From: Polytrichum commune
Lineage: Eukaryota > Streptophyta > Polytrichopsida > Polytrichales > Polytrichaceae
Assembly (NCBI GenBank): GCA_950295325.1
Contig: OX485809.1
Span: 10,850,001-10,914,000 of the forward strand
DNA length: 64,000 nt
Direction: 5' to 3'
Within the stretch, counting starts at the first letter, position 1, and each line of letters starts with the position of its first letter. This document shows positions 43,655-54,740 of the stretch, in pieces. Position numbers and translations under genes: made by a program. The notes beneath the pieces were generated by a model, which was not told the DNA's origin, did no database searches, and saw only the letters and a list, made by a program, of their open reading frames with translations.

Positions 43655-45300
43655 TTGATGTCCTCATCAATGCCTACGCTTCTTTTTATTGGAATGTCTA
43701 GCCTTAGTTTCTTCAAAGTGCTTCACCAATTCATGGTGTTGACCATGTCTCTTGCCGCCACCCAAGCGGTTTCTTTCTCATGGTATCCTCACCATTTCAC
43801 CAAGTATTCCTTTGTACTTTTTCTTTCCTTTTCACTTGGGCTTCCTACACTTGAGGATGCCCTCTTACCTCATGTTCCAAATGACGTCCACAAGGTCGGG
43901 AGGTGGCCTAATCACTTGCTTGTGATCGGGCCACAAGGTGTCGTCCTAAAATGACTTTCGTAATGAGACATGAAATGTCGGATGCACTTTGATCTCCGGC
44001 GGTAATTCCAACTTATATATGTCCTTGACCACTTGTTCCACAATGGGAAACGGAGCTCCAATTTTGGACATGAACTTTGGAGTGAGGCCTTCCGGCTAAG
44101 TGAAGTTGTTCACATTCAACAACGCCTTTTGGCCCACCTCATTCTCCACTTCGCGTCTTCCGGCATTGACTTGCACTCCGTAGCACCTTCGGGCTTTCTC
44201 CACCAACAACTTGGTCATCTCCAAGACTTGTTCACCATCCTTGGCCAAATCCTCACCATCTTGGTTGAACTCTAGTGTTGAATGTGCCCCCTCGAGAGCT
44301 AGGTTAATAGGTTGGAGCGCATCCACTCCATAAGCCACCACGAAAGACCACCCCTTGGTAGCCAAGTGCGTGGCTACATTGCAATTACACTCCGCTCGAC
44401 CCACATAGTCCGCCCAATCTCCTTGGTCCGCCCCCACCAAGTTCCTCAAGTATTGCTTCAAGACTCCATTCACATCCTCCGCTTTCTCATCCACTTGGGA
44501 ATGCAAGGTCGTGCTAAACCTTAGTTTCATTCCGACCTCCTTAGAGAAATGCATTGAAAATGCACTTGTGAACTTTGGATCTTGATCCCACACAATCACT
44601 CTTGGCAACCCGTGGTGCCTCAACCATCCTTTGAGAAAAGACTATGCGGTCTCCAACGCTGTGGCGGTTCCCACAATCGGCACCATGTGTGCCAACTTGG
44701 CAAACCGCTCAACCATCAACAAGATGGCATCATATCCATGTGACTCCGGCAAACTTGTGATCAAGTCCATGCACATACTATGCCATGGCGCCCACGGGAT
44801 AGGCAACGGTTGCAAGAAACCGCCTTGCTTTTGGTAAGAGGCTCGGTTCACTTGGCACTTTGATTCAAGCCTTCACAAAGTGGGCTATATCTTCCTTTAT
44901 GCACCGCCAATGGTACCTCCATGATACCATTCTATGGCGATTTTTTTCTTTCTCCTCTAAGGCCGGCAATAGGACTATCAAATTCCTCCTTCAAAACGGA
45001 TAGCCTCAACTTGCCTTGTGGCACATACACCCAACTTTGCTTGCACTTGAACAATCCGTCCACCAACTTAACCTCTTTGAGCACCTTGCTCTTGCGAAGC
45101 TCACCTAAAAGCTTTTGTGTTTTGGGGTAGTTAATTCACCCCTCCCGTATCTTGCATCACAAGTTTCCTTCGCCGGCACACAATAGCCACAAGGTTTGGA
45201 TGGTTCTCATTGCTTGGAACTCTTCCGGTCTACTTCGCGCATCCGGCACCACATTTCCACGGTCCGGTTTGTGGATCAAATCCACCTTCATAAGCGCCAA
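43655..45300 (-). pseudogene. Element 2 pol remnant: integrase and chromodomain-like tail
   Basis: The integrase core is in a slightly longer frame than in element 1 (44623-44096: VIVWDQDPKFTSAF, HSQVDEKAEDVNGVLKQYLR), with LITSLPESHGYDA at 44851-44642 and the zinc-finger region near 45100-44900. Chromodomain-like remnants are at 43954-43655. The catalytic VSDQDP of integrase reads VWDQDP here. Stops break all frames. Confidence 0.78.
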
Positions 45301-45529
45301 ACTATCATGCCTCCGCAATGACTTGGCGTTCACTTACGCTTGTATGTCAAAATACTTTTAGGACACATTGTCCATGTAGACCTTTGCTTTGTGCGACCCC
45401 ATATAATGTCGCCACATCTTCAAGCAATGCACTACGGCAAAGAAGTTCTTTGTCATGAGTTGGTTGTCTTCTTTGACAACCATCGAGCTTTATGCTCCCA
45501 TATGCAATGGCCATCCAATTACACATAAT

Positions 45530-46370
45530 CCACCATTGGCAAAGTCATTCACCCCCGTATGCACCTCGAAAGGTTTGTCAAGCTCCGCGAACTTGAGCAC
45601 GGGCGGCGAAGAGAACTTGGTGTTAAGCTCCCCAAAGACTCGTGACAAACATCATCCCACTCTTGGGATAGCCATTTCTTCCACAAGTGGCACAAGGTGG
45701 GACAACCATCGAGCTTCATGCTCTCATATGCCATGGCCATCCATCTTGCCTCAACATCTGCCAATGGTAAAGTCACTCGCCCCCGTATGCACCTCAAAAG
45801 GTTTGTCAAACTCCGCGAACTTAAGCACGGGCGGCGAAGAGAATTTGCTCTTAAGCTTCTCAAAGACTTGGTGGCAAGGCTCATTCCACTCTTGGGATAG
45901 CCATTTCTTTCACAAGTCGCACAAGGTTTGACAACCTTTAAGCTTAATGCTCCCATATGCAATGGGCATCCATCTTGGATCAACATCCGCCAATGGTAAA
46001 GTTACTCGCCCCCGTATGCACCTCAAAAGGTTTGTCAAATTTCGCAAACTTGAGCACGGGCGGCGAAGAAAACTTGGTCTTAAGCTCCTTAAAGACTTGG
46101 TGGCAAAGCTCATCCCACTTTTGGGATAGCCATTTCTTGCATAAGTTGGACAAGGTCGGACAACCATCGAGATTCATGCTCTTATATGCAATGGCCATCC
46201 ATTTTGCCTCAACATCCGCCAATGCTAAAGTCACTCGCCCCCGTATGCACCTCAAAAGGTTTGTCAAAGTCCGCGAACTTAAGCACGGGCGGCGAAGAGA
46301 ACTTGTTTTTGAGCCCCCCAAAGGCTTGGTGACAAGGCTCATCCCACTCTTGGGATAGCCATTTTCCTCA
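45530..46370 (-). repeat. 229-bp tandem amplification of the RNase H-start segment in element 2
   Basis: The block CCCCCGTATGCACCTC starts at 45552, 45780, 46009 and 46238, with spacings of 228, 229 and 229. Each unit encodes on the minus strand the end of RT and the RNase H opening (FDKPFEVHTGASNFTIGG-like). Element 1 has one unit. Confidence 0.92.
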
Positions 46371-47840
46371 ATAAGTTGAATAAGGTCCTAGCAACCTTAG
46401 AAAACTCTCGAATGAAGTTGTGGTACTAATTGGCTAGGCCAACAAATGACCTAAGCCCTTTTGAATCAAGGGCCAATTCTCCTTTTGGATTGCCTTGACA
46501 TTCTTCATGTTCGTCCACCAACTTCATTTATCACCACACACCTCAAGAGCTCAATCTCTCGTTGAGCAAAGTTATTTTTCACTTCTTGGCGGTAATTTTT
46601 TTTGGGCAACACATCGGTGAATACATCCTTGTATTTCACCAACATCACACCAATGTTGTTTGGGGGAGGCCCATCTTTCCTAGCCTCCCCATACGTTTCT
46701 TGGAGTTGCTCCAATTGAACCACGACCATTATGTTTTTTTTTTTATTCGGTCCATTAAGACCAAATTCAACTTAGGTCCTCCTACCATAGGAGTCATTGT
46801 TAATTTGAACTTCAATTCTTTGCCATTATGACACATCATAATGCACGGCAAGCACACCGGCTTGCACCTCACATCTATCATGTGAGTTTCAAAGAAGGCG
46901 GCCTTCACAATGACATGCATTTTATCTATTTCACTTGGTGTGAAATTTTGACAAAAATCCAATGTCCCACGTTGAAAGGTTACATACATCGCGGCCTCCT
47001 TTGTCTCATGCGGATCGCCCTTTCCAAACCGCACCTTGGTGGGCTTGCCCGCTCTACCAATCGGCAAGCCCCAACTCCCTTATGAGTTTTGGGCTCAAGA
47101 AGAAGTGGTAGCCTCTCTATCAATACATGAGACATTTCTCCCATTCATTTGAGCCTCAAGGTACAAAAGACTTGGCCTCGGCTTAAGGCTACTAGCATTG
47201 GCCACAATGCCATCGTCTTACATTCGGTTCGCGGCACAAGTATTATTTGGCGGGGAACCTATCTCCCCTCAACGTCCATTGTTGTAACGCACCGCCAAAT
47301 TGCTTAATGGGGTCATCGGCCTTGATGCTCATGGCAATTTTGATGATCCCCGCCACAACCTCAATAAACTTTGGAAATTTGAACTTGGTATTCACCACCC
47401 GCTTTTGAAACCCACCTAAAACGATGCATTTCTTAGAAAGCTCGTTCATCAAAGATGTACTATTTATTTGGGTGTGAAATGCGCGCATATACGCCTTAAG
47501 AGGCCCGGATGCCTCATTTCCACCAAATTCATTCCAACATCAATACCTTCCAAGCATTTCGAATTGGAATTTCAATCCAACATTAATGCCCTCCAAGGTT
47601 TTGGGTGCATTCGGTATTCTAGACCCCAAATGTTTTTTTGAGGTGTGCGGGAGCCCTTTCAAAGGACTCCACCATTTTCCTTACTAAATCCACCATCATG
47701 CCCACCATTGTCATTAGAACTAATGGTATGGCCAAATTCCATTTACACATGATCTTTGTTCCAATTTGAGCCTTACAACCTTTTGGAAAACCCGGGCTCA
47801 CCATAATAACCCTCAGGTTTGATAGCCATGTCTCCCTCAA
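46370..47840 (-). pseudogene. Element 2 gag/protease-like remnant and RT edge
   Basis: Minus-strand frames: 47840-47619 (gag start, MRETWLSNLRVIM), 47067-46729 (same protease-like region as element 1) and 46729-46505 (DVLPKK, the usual start of Ty3 RT). The frame then jumps almost directly to a degraded RT end (FVGLANYYHNF-like near 46400-46450). The conserved RT middle is missing, which identifies the deletion shared in outline with element 1. Confidence 0.7.
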
Positions 47841-47860
47841 AGTGCTAACTCAAAATATTG

Positions 47861-47879
47861 GAACCCTGCTCTGATACCA
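47861..47879 (-). promoter_or_regulatory. tRNA-iMet primer-binding site of element 2
   Basis: The minus strand reads TGGTATCAGAGCAGGGTTC next to the LTR, as in element 1. Confidence 0.93.
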
Positions 47880-47881
47880 AG

Positions 47882-48856
47882 TGTCGCAACCCTTGCTAGC
47901 CCCCCTTGACAATCTTGCCAATTTTCAATTCTAGCAAAGGTTACGAGTCGCTAACCCTTCGCATTCCGCCATGCTAATGGATAGCTCCTCTTACCCCGGA
48001 CCAATAGTTCATAGGAGGGAACCAACCCTCCTACTTTGCTTTCGGGACTCACCCCTTAATCGGTAACCCATTTCCCCAATGTGGACTTCCATCCATGGAA
48101 GTCCAATCCTATGTTGATCATCGCGTTGCCGGAGCAACACTACAACAACCCGAACCATACTAGGCAACTATGGCCTCACAATGGGCCAATGCCCATGGAG
48201 GCCGTGCCGTTCGGCCTCGGGTGGGTGAGGCCACACCACCTCACCCATATAAGCCTCTAGGACTCTACACGGAGCCCCTACCCCACCGCCAACCAACCTC
48301 TTGTCTCTCTACCAAGAGTTGGGGCCAAGTGGACATTTTCCCTTAGCTGCTGGGCCTAGAACCCCCCCAGCAGCTTCAGACCATTATAACTTCCTTGTAT
48401 GATGTCTGATCATAACAACCAACCACTCCATCCTCATCTACGCTTCACGTAGATGCCGATGGGTTCCTCGCTTGTCCCAATTGGGCAAGTCTTGAGGAAG
48501 TTATGCCTGTTTGAACCTTGGCAGTCCCGGGAATCACTCCCAGGCACTGCTGTACCAGGGCGCTGTCCCGGGACAGCACCCCACTCAAATGGCCATAACT
48601 CCTAGCTCACACCTTCGATTGAGGTGATCTTGAGCATTCTAGAATCACCACGCCATGAGCTACGCATAGCTCATGGCCTCACCCTCATGCCTCCTAGTCT
48701 TTGTGGGTGGGAGGCGTTCCCAACGCCCGGGGCCCTCACCCACACTAGGATCACTTGGGCCCTCTCACCAACGGCGCCACAAGTCCCGGGTGTCACTCCG
48801 GGGTCCCCCTTGTGCCCATGGTGTTTCGGCCACTCCTCATGGAGAGGTGCGCGACA
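47882..48856 (-). repeat. LTR of element 2 (upstream LTR)
   Basis: 975 bp, starts TGTCGC and ends GCGACA. Its first 60 bp are of the element 1 subtype (AGCCCCCCTTGACAATC). Confidence 0.95.
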
Positions 48857-49320
48857 ACATAGGACAAACAAACTTGGTGACAACAACCACACAGTTTTAT
48901 GAGAATCCTACTACGAAACTACTCCCGGATTTGAATGATGCTCCACTCGCTACTAAGATGGAGAGACTCTTGAAAGGACCAAATTTTTCATGCCTACACT
49001 CTAGTTCTCCAAGCCAAGCACCCTTCCCTTTCAAAAAGCAGCGCATCGACCTAAACACACCTCCATCACAACATGGTGACACGCATGGTGATCAAGGTGG
49101 ATGCGGCAGATCTTCAGGTGGATGTGGCTATGTCCCACGAGGCAGCAGAGGATTTTGAGGTCGCAGCAGTGGCCGCAGCTATCAACCCCGAGATGGCTTC
49201 ACCGGTACTTCACACAATAGCACTAGGGTCGCAAGGTCTGGACGCGTGACAACTAATGATAACCATTCTCCACTCAAGGGTAGAGTCCTATTGTGGGAAG
49301 ATGTCTAATGAGCTAGCTCA
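48857..49320 (+). pseudogene. Gly/Arg-rich coding remnant with two DLNxxP motifs
   Basis: A plus-strand frame continues from the LTR junction: LLPDLNDAP (near 48920), KKQRIDLNTPPSQ (near 49040), then a Gly/Ser/Arg-rich segment, one TGA at 49156-49158, and readable codons to KGRVLLWEDV and a stop near 49305. DLNxxP is a plant EAR-type repression motif; two copies within about 40 residues is notable but could be chance. It may be the N-terminal part of the decayed ORF that resumes at 53044. Confidence 0.4.
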
Positions 49321-49370
49321 TCTGATTTAAGTAAGTTTTGATACAACTCTTAGGGCCGGTTCACACTATG

Positions 49371-50343
49371 TGTCGCAACCCTTGCTAACCCCCTTAGCAA
49401 TCTTGCCAATTTTCAATTCTAGCAAAGGTTACGAGCGCTAACCATTCGCATTCCGCCATGCTAATGGTTAGCTCCTCCTACCCCGGACCTTATAGTTCAT
49501 AGGAGGGAACCAACCCTCCTACTTTGCTTTAGGGACTCACCCCTTAATCGGTAACCCATTCCTAGATGTGGACTTCCATCCATGGAAGTCCAATCCCATG
49601 TTGATCATCGCGTTGCCGGAGCAACACTACAACAACCCGAACCATACTAGGCAACTATGGCCTCACATTGGGCCAATGCCCATGGAGGCCGTGCCGTTCG
49701 GCCTCGGGTGGGTGAGGCCACACCACCTCACCCATATAAGCCTCTAGGACTTCACGCGGGGCCCCTACCCCACTGTCAACCAACCTCTTGTCTCTCTACC
49801 AAGAGTTGGGGCCAAGTGGACATTTTCCTTTAGCTGCTGGGCCTAGAACCCCCCCAGCAGCTTCAGACCATCATAACTTCCTTGTATGATGTCTGATCAT
49901 AACAACCAACCACTCCATGTTCATCTACGCTTCACGTAGATGCCGATGAACTCCTCACTTGCTCCATTTCAGCAAGTCTAGAGGAAGTTATGCCTGTTTG
50001 AACCTTGGCAGTCCCGGGAATCACTCCCAGGCACTGCTGTACCAGGGCGCTGTCCCGGGACAGCGCCCCACTCAAATGGCCATAACTCCTAGCTCACACC
50101 TCCGATTGAGGTGTTCTTGAGCTTTCTAGAATCACCACGCCATGAGCTACCCATAACTCATGGGCTTATCCTTGTGCCTCCTAATCTTCGTGGGTGGGAG
50201 GCGTTCCCAACGCCCGGGGCCCTCACCCACACTAGGATCACTTGGGCCCTCTCACCAACGGCGCCACAAGTCCCGGGTGTCACTCCGGGGTCCCCCTTGT
50301 GCCCATGGTGTTTCGGGCACTCCTCATGGAGAGGTGCGCGACA
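49371..50343 (-). mobile_element. Solo LTR nested in the MITE (first)
   Basis: 973 bp, TGTCGC...GCGACA, with target duplication ctatg at 49366-49370 and 50344-50348, the last bases of the MITE terminus. Confidence 0.96.
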
Positions 50344-50374
50344 CTATGGCCAAACTTCGAGAGGAGAAGCGTTT

Positions 50375-51351
50375 TGTCGCAACCCTTGCTAGCCCCCCCT
50401 TGACCATCTTGCCAATTTTCAATTCTAGCAAAGGTTACGAGTCGCTAACCCTTCGCATACCGCCATGCTAATTGTTAGCTCCTCTTACCCCGGACCATAT
50501 AATTCAAATGAGGGGAACCAACCCTCCTACTTTGCTTTCGGGACTCACCCCTTAATCGTTAACCCATTTCTTTGATGTGGACTTCCATCCATGGAAGTCC
50601 CATCTTATGTTGATCATCGCATTGCCGGAGCAACACTACAACAACCCGAACCATACTAGGCAACTATGGCCTCACAATGGGCCAAAGCCCATGGAGGCCG
50701 TGCCGTTCGGCCTCGGGTGGGTGAGGCCACACCACCTCACCCATATAAGCCTCTAGGACTTTACGCGGGGCCCCTACCCCGCCGTCAACCAACCTCTTGT
50801 CTCTCTACCAAGAGTTGGGGCCAAGTGGACATTTTCCTTTAGCTGCTGGGCCTAGAAGCCCCTAGCAGCTTCAGACCATCATAACTTCCTTGTATGATGT
50901 CCGATGCTAGCAACCAACCACTCCATCTTCATCTACATTTCACGTAGATGCCGATGGACTCCTCACTTGCGCCATTTGGGCAAGTAATGAGGACGTTATG
51001 CCTCTTTGAACCTTGGCAGTCCCGGGAATCAATCCCAGGCACTGCAGTACCAGGGCGCTGTCCCGGGACAGCGCCCCACTCAAATGGCCATAACTCCTAG
51101 CTCACACCACCGATTGAGGTGTTCTTGAGCATTCTAGAATCACCACGCCATGAGCTAGGCATAGCTCATGGCCTTACCCTTGTGCCTCCTAGTCTCCGTG
51201 GGTGGGAGGCGTTCCCAACGCCCGGGGCCCTCACCCACATTAGGATCACTTGGGCCCTCTCACCAACGGCGCCACAAGTCCCGGGTGTCACTCCGGGGTC
51301 CCCCTTGTGCCCATGGTGTTTCGGGCACTCCTCATGGAGAGGTGCGCGACA
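50375..51351 (-). mobile_element. Solo LTR nested in the MITE (second)
   Basis: 977 bp, with perfect duplication cgttt at 50370-50374 and 51352-51356. It lies only 31 bp from the first. Confidence 0.96.
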
Positions 51352-51450
51352 CGTTTGGACCAATGAAAATGCAGAAATGTCCAAAGTCCGTCCTCTCGGC
51401 CTTCACACTAGAGGCCGAAGTCCAAAGGATGTCGCCTCCAAAAGAGCCTA

Positions 51451-51835
51451 AGGTAGGGGTGGCAATTTCCGTCCAAATTTCAGATGTGCCTAATTGGGAT
51501 GCTGAAACTATTTTTTTATAAATTTTGAGCGCTCCGCAAAGCTAGTGCAAGAGCAACTATGAAAAAATCAAAATTTTCCAGCATGTTTATGATTTCTTAC
51601 AAATTTTTAAAGGAAACATTGTAGAGTGACCAACACTCGCACATAGGGTATGTGGTATATCCATAGGCTGGATTTCTAAAACCGACCGCTCGCAGCCAAT
51701 GAAATGCTGGCAGCGCTGTGAACGGTAAAAGCACCTTGATAGGTGCTTTTGTAAACCCAGGTAAAAACACCTATATAGGTGTTTCTGACATAGGGGTCGG
51801 CTTTAGGACCTGCACGGAAATTGCCACCCCTACCT
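51451..51835. mobile_element. 385-bp MITE with AGGTAGGGGTGGCAATTTCC ends
   Basis: Perfect 22-bp inverted ends (51451-51472, 51814-51835), flanked by TA on both sides. The AGGTAG end plus TA target matches the 313-bp MITEs at 61800 and 62346. TAGGGGTGGCAA is also a common hAT terminus, but no 8-bp direct repeat fits (cctaagg/ccttagg are inverted). It holds a nested short inverted pair around AGGTGCTTTTG and ACACCTATATAGGTGT. Confidence 0.78.
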
Positions 51836-52007
51836 TAGGTGGCAGCACTTTTAGAAAGTTATGGCGCCAAAAGTTCGGCCTCTCGAGCCAAGTTTGGGTT
51901 GAGCAAAATGCTCGACCCAAACTTCCGTCAAGAGGCCGAATATTTTTAGCCGTGGAGTATTTTAATATACTTTTTCAACCCAAAGGCTTCTCCTCTCAGC
52001 ATAGTTT

Positions 52008-52981
52008 TGTCGCAACCCTTGCTAGCCCCCCTTGACAATCTTGCCAATTTTCAATTCTAGCAAAGGTTACGAGCGCTAACCATTCGCATTCCGCCATGCT
52101 AATGGTTAGCTCCTCTTACCCCGGACCTTATAGCTCATAGGAGGGAACCAACCCTCCTACTTTGCTTTTGGGACTCACCCCTTAATCGGTAACCATTCCT
52201 TAGATGTGGACTTCCATCCATGGAAGTCCAATCCTATGTTGATCATCGCATTGCCGGAGCAACACTACAACAACCCGAACCATACTAGGCAACTATGGCC
52301 TCACAATGGGCCAATGCCCATGGACGCCTTGCCGTTTGGCCTCGGGTGGGTGAGGCCACACCACCTCACCCATATAAGCCTCTAGGACTTCACGCGGGGC
52401 CCCTACCCCACCGTCAACCAACCTCTTGTCTCTCTACCAAGAGTTGGGGCCAAGTGGACATTTTCCCCTAGCTGCTGGGCCTAGAACCCCCCCAGCAGCT
52501 TCAGACCATCATAACTTCCTTGTATGATGTCTGATCATAACAACAAACCACTCCATCCTCATCTACGCTTCACGTAGATGCCGATGGACTCCTCGCTTGC
52601 CCCATTCGGGCAAGTCTTGAGGAAGTTATGCCTGTTTGAACCTTGGCAGTCCCGGGAATCACTCCCAGGCACTGCTGTACCAGGGCGCTGTACCGGGACA
52701 GCACCCCACTCAAATGGCCATAACTCCTAGCTCACACCTCCGATTGAGGTGATCTTGAGCATTCTAGAATCACCACGCCATGAGCTACGCATAGCTCATG
52801 GCCTTACCCTCATGCCTCCTAGTCTTTGTGGGTGGGAGGCGTTCCCAACGCCCGGGGCCCTCACCCACACTAGGATCACTTGGGCCCTCTCACCAACGGC
52901 GCCACAAGTCCCGGGTGTCACTCCGGGGTCCCCCTTGTGCCCACGGTGTTTCGGGCACTCCTCATGGAGAGGTGCGCGACA
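52008..52981 (-). mobile_element. Solo LTR nested in the MITE (third)
   Basis: 974 bp, with perfect duplication agttt at 52003-52007 and 52982-52986. It carries one change in the 24-bp palindrome (GCTGTACCGGGACAGC). Confidence 0.96.
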
Positions 52982-53204
52982 AGTTTGGTCTAGAAAAGTG
53001 ACGCTTCTCCTCTCGACTTGGGCATAGTGTGAACCGGCCCTTAGGTTATTCCTAACAGCCATTTCAACACATTTTTGAATCCACAAATATTGGTCAAACA
53101 TTATACCATAATGCACTTGGACGCAACTATGTATCACGTAACAAAAATATTGATAGAATTGGGATTGTACACATTAATGATTGTAGTCGAACACTTGAAT
53201 GGGT

Positions 53205-53544
53205 CTCGGGGGGGGGGTAGTCATTGGTTGGAGTAGCAATATACGTGCGAACAAATGATAGGGTATTTTAAAAACATGGGAGCAAAAATTTATAATTGGG
53301 CTTAAGAGTAATATAGGGTATCAAAAATGGCACTGGACATCTTTAAAGTACTATAGGGTACGGAATAATAGGTAATTTGAAATTATAAGTAATGCAAGCC
53401 ATTTTTCTATTAACCCAAAGTAGAAATTTACGTAATGATAGCATGTGAAAAAAAAAATTGAAAGTAGTACCCCCCTATAAAATAGTGGTTGTTCGCACCT
53501 ATATCCTTAACTTTTTAACACACTGCCCCCCCCCCCCCCCCGAG
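53205..53544. mobile_element. hAT-like MITE with poly-G/poly-C ends, copy 1 (340 bp)
   Basis: Starts CTCGGGGGGGGGG and ends CCCCCCCCCCCCCGAG. Perfect 8-bp duplication gaatgggt at 53197-53204 and 53545-53552. The interior is AT-rich with no ORF. Confidence 0.93.
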
Positions 53545-54265
53545 GAATGGGTGAATATGAATTTTTTTTTTTGAAGAGTGTTCAACCACTTTTTTGTCCC
53601 ACATCTTATATCCTTACTAATTAACATAATGTTTGCATGTAGTTTTTTAAAATTATACCCAATGTCTCCAAATTTTGTTATAAACATGCTTTAGTGTTCA
53701 AAGACTTCAGTGTTGATCTACTTATGAATGGTCCATATGATTGCATTTGTGCTAGTTCCAAAAGACTTAAACGATTTTTGGATCTTGATACCATCGCCGA
53801 TAATAAAAATGATCCAAGGGTACATGTGCGCACCATGGATACAAAAATAAATCATCATCATGGGCTTAGATAGGCAGTTACTTTATGCTAAATTACATAC
53901 CATTTAGAAATACTAACATACATGAGACTGTCCAAGTGGTTGTGGATACTTTTGCACATGTATGTCAACTTCTTAAAGTGGAAGGATGCCTTGACATGGA
54001 CAGTGCACCTAAACTTGCTGGCATGATGTCAAGAGACAAGTTACTATCGACTATGAAGGAAAATCTTTTTGGATTCATTTATTCTAAGCCACGTTTTTTT
54101 TTTCCTGACAAGGCAATTGATAAGGAACTAACTTGGTTAATGAAACATGTAATCATTTTAGGACTAGATAAAGGTGCTAGTAATGCTTGCTTCATATGTA
54201 TGTTTCATATAAGAAACCAAGCATTATTTAGGCTTAATAGTCATGACTTCGAACCTTGCCAACAT

Positions 54266-54610
54266 CTCGGGGGGGGGGGGTAGTCATTGGTTGGAGTAGC
54301 AATATACGTGCGAACAAATGATAGGGTATTTTTAAAATATGAGGATAAAATTTTATAAATGGACTTAAGAGTAATATAGGGTATCAAAAATGACACTGGA
54401 CATCTTTAAAGTACTATAGGGTATGGAATAATAGGTAATTTGGAATTATAAGTAATGCAAACCATTTTTCTATTAACCCAAAGTAGAAAATTTTATAATG
54501 ATAGCATGTGAAAAAAAGAAGAGTATTGAAAGTAATACCCCCCTATAAAATAGTGGTTGTTCGCACTTATATCCTTAACTTTTTAACACACTGCCCCCCC
54601 CCCCCCCGAG
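54266..54610. mobile_element. hAT-like MITE with poly-G/poly-C ends, copy 2 (345 bp)
   Basis: Same orientation as copy 1 and highly similar. Perfect 8-bp duplication gccaacat at 54258-54265 and 54611-54618. Confidence 0.93.
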
Positions 54611-54740
54611 GCCAACATAGTAATTTGTGGGACTCCATTAAAGTTGTCACAAACAAAGTTAAGTCAAAATTGATTTATCTTATACTTGAGTTACCCTTAC
54701 ATGAGATAGAATCTCTCTCTTTCTCTCTCTCTCTATGATT

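Larger units (their letters stand above)
41881..48856 (-). mobile_element. Full-length chromovirus-like element 2, lacking RT core, chimeric LTR, no matching target duplication
   Basis: LTRs at 41881-42853 (973 bp) and 47882-48856 (975 bp), interior 5,028 bp. Primer-binding site and purine tract are as in element 1. The flanks are gtaca on the left and acata on the right, so there is no 5-bp duplication. The left LTR's first about 60 bp match the subtype of the solo LTR at 37202-38172, while the rest matches its partner. The interior has the same gene order as element 1 but four tandem copies of an RNase H-start segment and one copy of the gag repeat. Confidence 0.93.
49353..53040. mobile_element. 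Harbinger-like MITE expanded by three solo LTRs and a nested MITE
   Basis: Termini GGGCCGGTTCACACTATG (49353-49370) and CATAGTGTGAACCGGCCC (53023-53040) are perfectly inverted. TTA target copies lie at 49350-49352 and 53041-53043. Removing insertions leaves a core of about 360 bp: 49353-49370, 50349-50374, 51357-51450, 51838-52007 and 52987-53040. The inverted homology extends inward (GAGAGGAGAAGCGT). No transposase ORF. Confidence 0.85.
53044..54740 (+). pseudogene. Decayed RT-like ORF split by two MITEs
   Basis: A plus-strand frame resumes after the first MITE (FFFEECSTTF), is readable near 53660-53880 (MNGPYDCICASSKRLKRFLD), then 53885-54265 (IPFRNTNIHETVQVVVDTF, ELTWLMKHVIILGLDKGASN), and continues after the second MITE with NLWDSIKVVTNKVKSKLIYL. 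Several stops and a frameshift occur near 53880. A conserved-sounding LDKGASNACFIC block recalls the DKN/DKG segment before RT in some non-LTR or Penelope-type ORFs, but I could not confirm RT palm motifs. Function unassigned. Confidence 0.4.

Noticed and set aside
51446-51842. hAT assignment for the 385-bp MITE from its TAGGGGTGGCAA end
   Set aside because: The flanking 7-mers are inverted, not direct, so no 8-bp duplication exists. The TA target with an AGGTAG end fits better.
30594-53000. Recurrent open frames on both strands of every LTR copy (for example the repeated Arg/Pro-rich frame of 60-110 codons)
   Set aside because: They occur at the same place in all LTR copies, including solo LTRs, have no start-codon or family support, and follow from GC-rich LTR sequence.
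49331-53060. A spliceosomal intron (GTAAGT ... TAACAG) hosting the Harbinger-like MITE
   Set aside because: Without the MITE the intron would be under 40 bp, too short for plants, and the flanking frames do not clearly join.
53521-53541. Poly-C and poly-G runs as assembly errors
   Set aside because: They sit exactly at MITE ends in two independent copies with intact target duplications, so they are real element termini, though the run lengths may be inexact.
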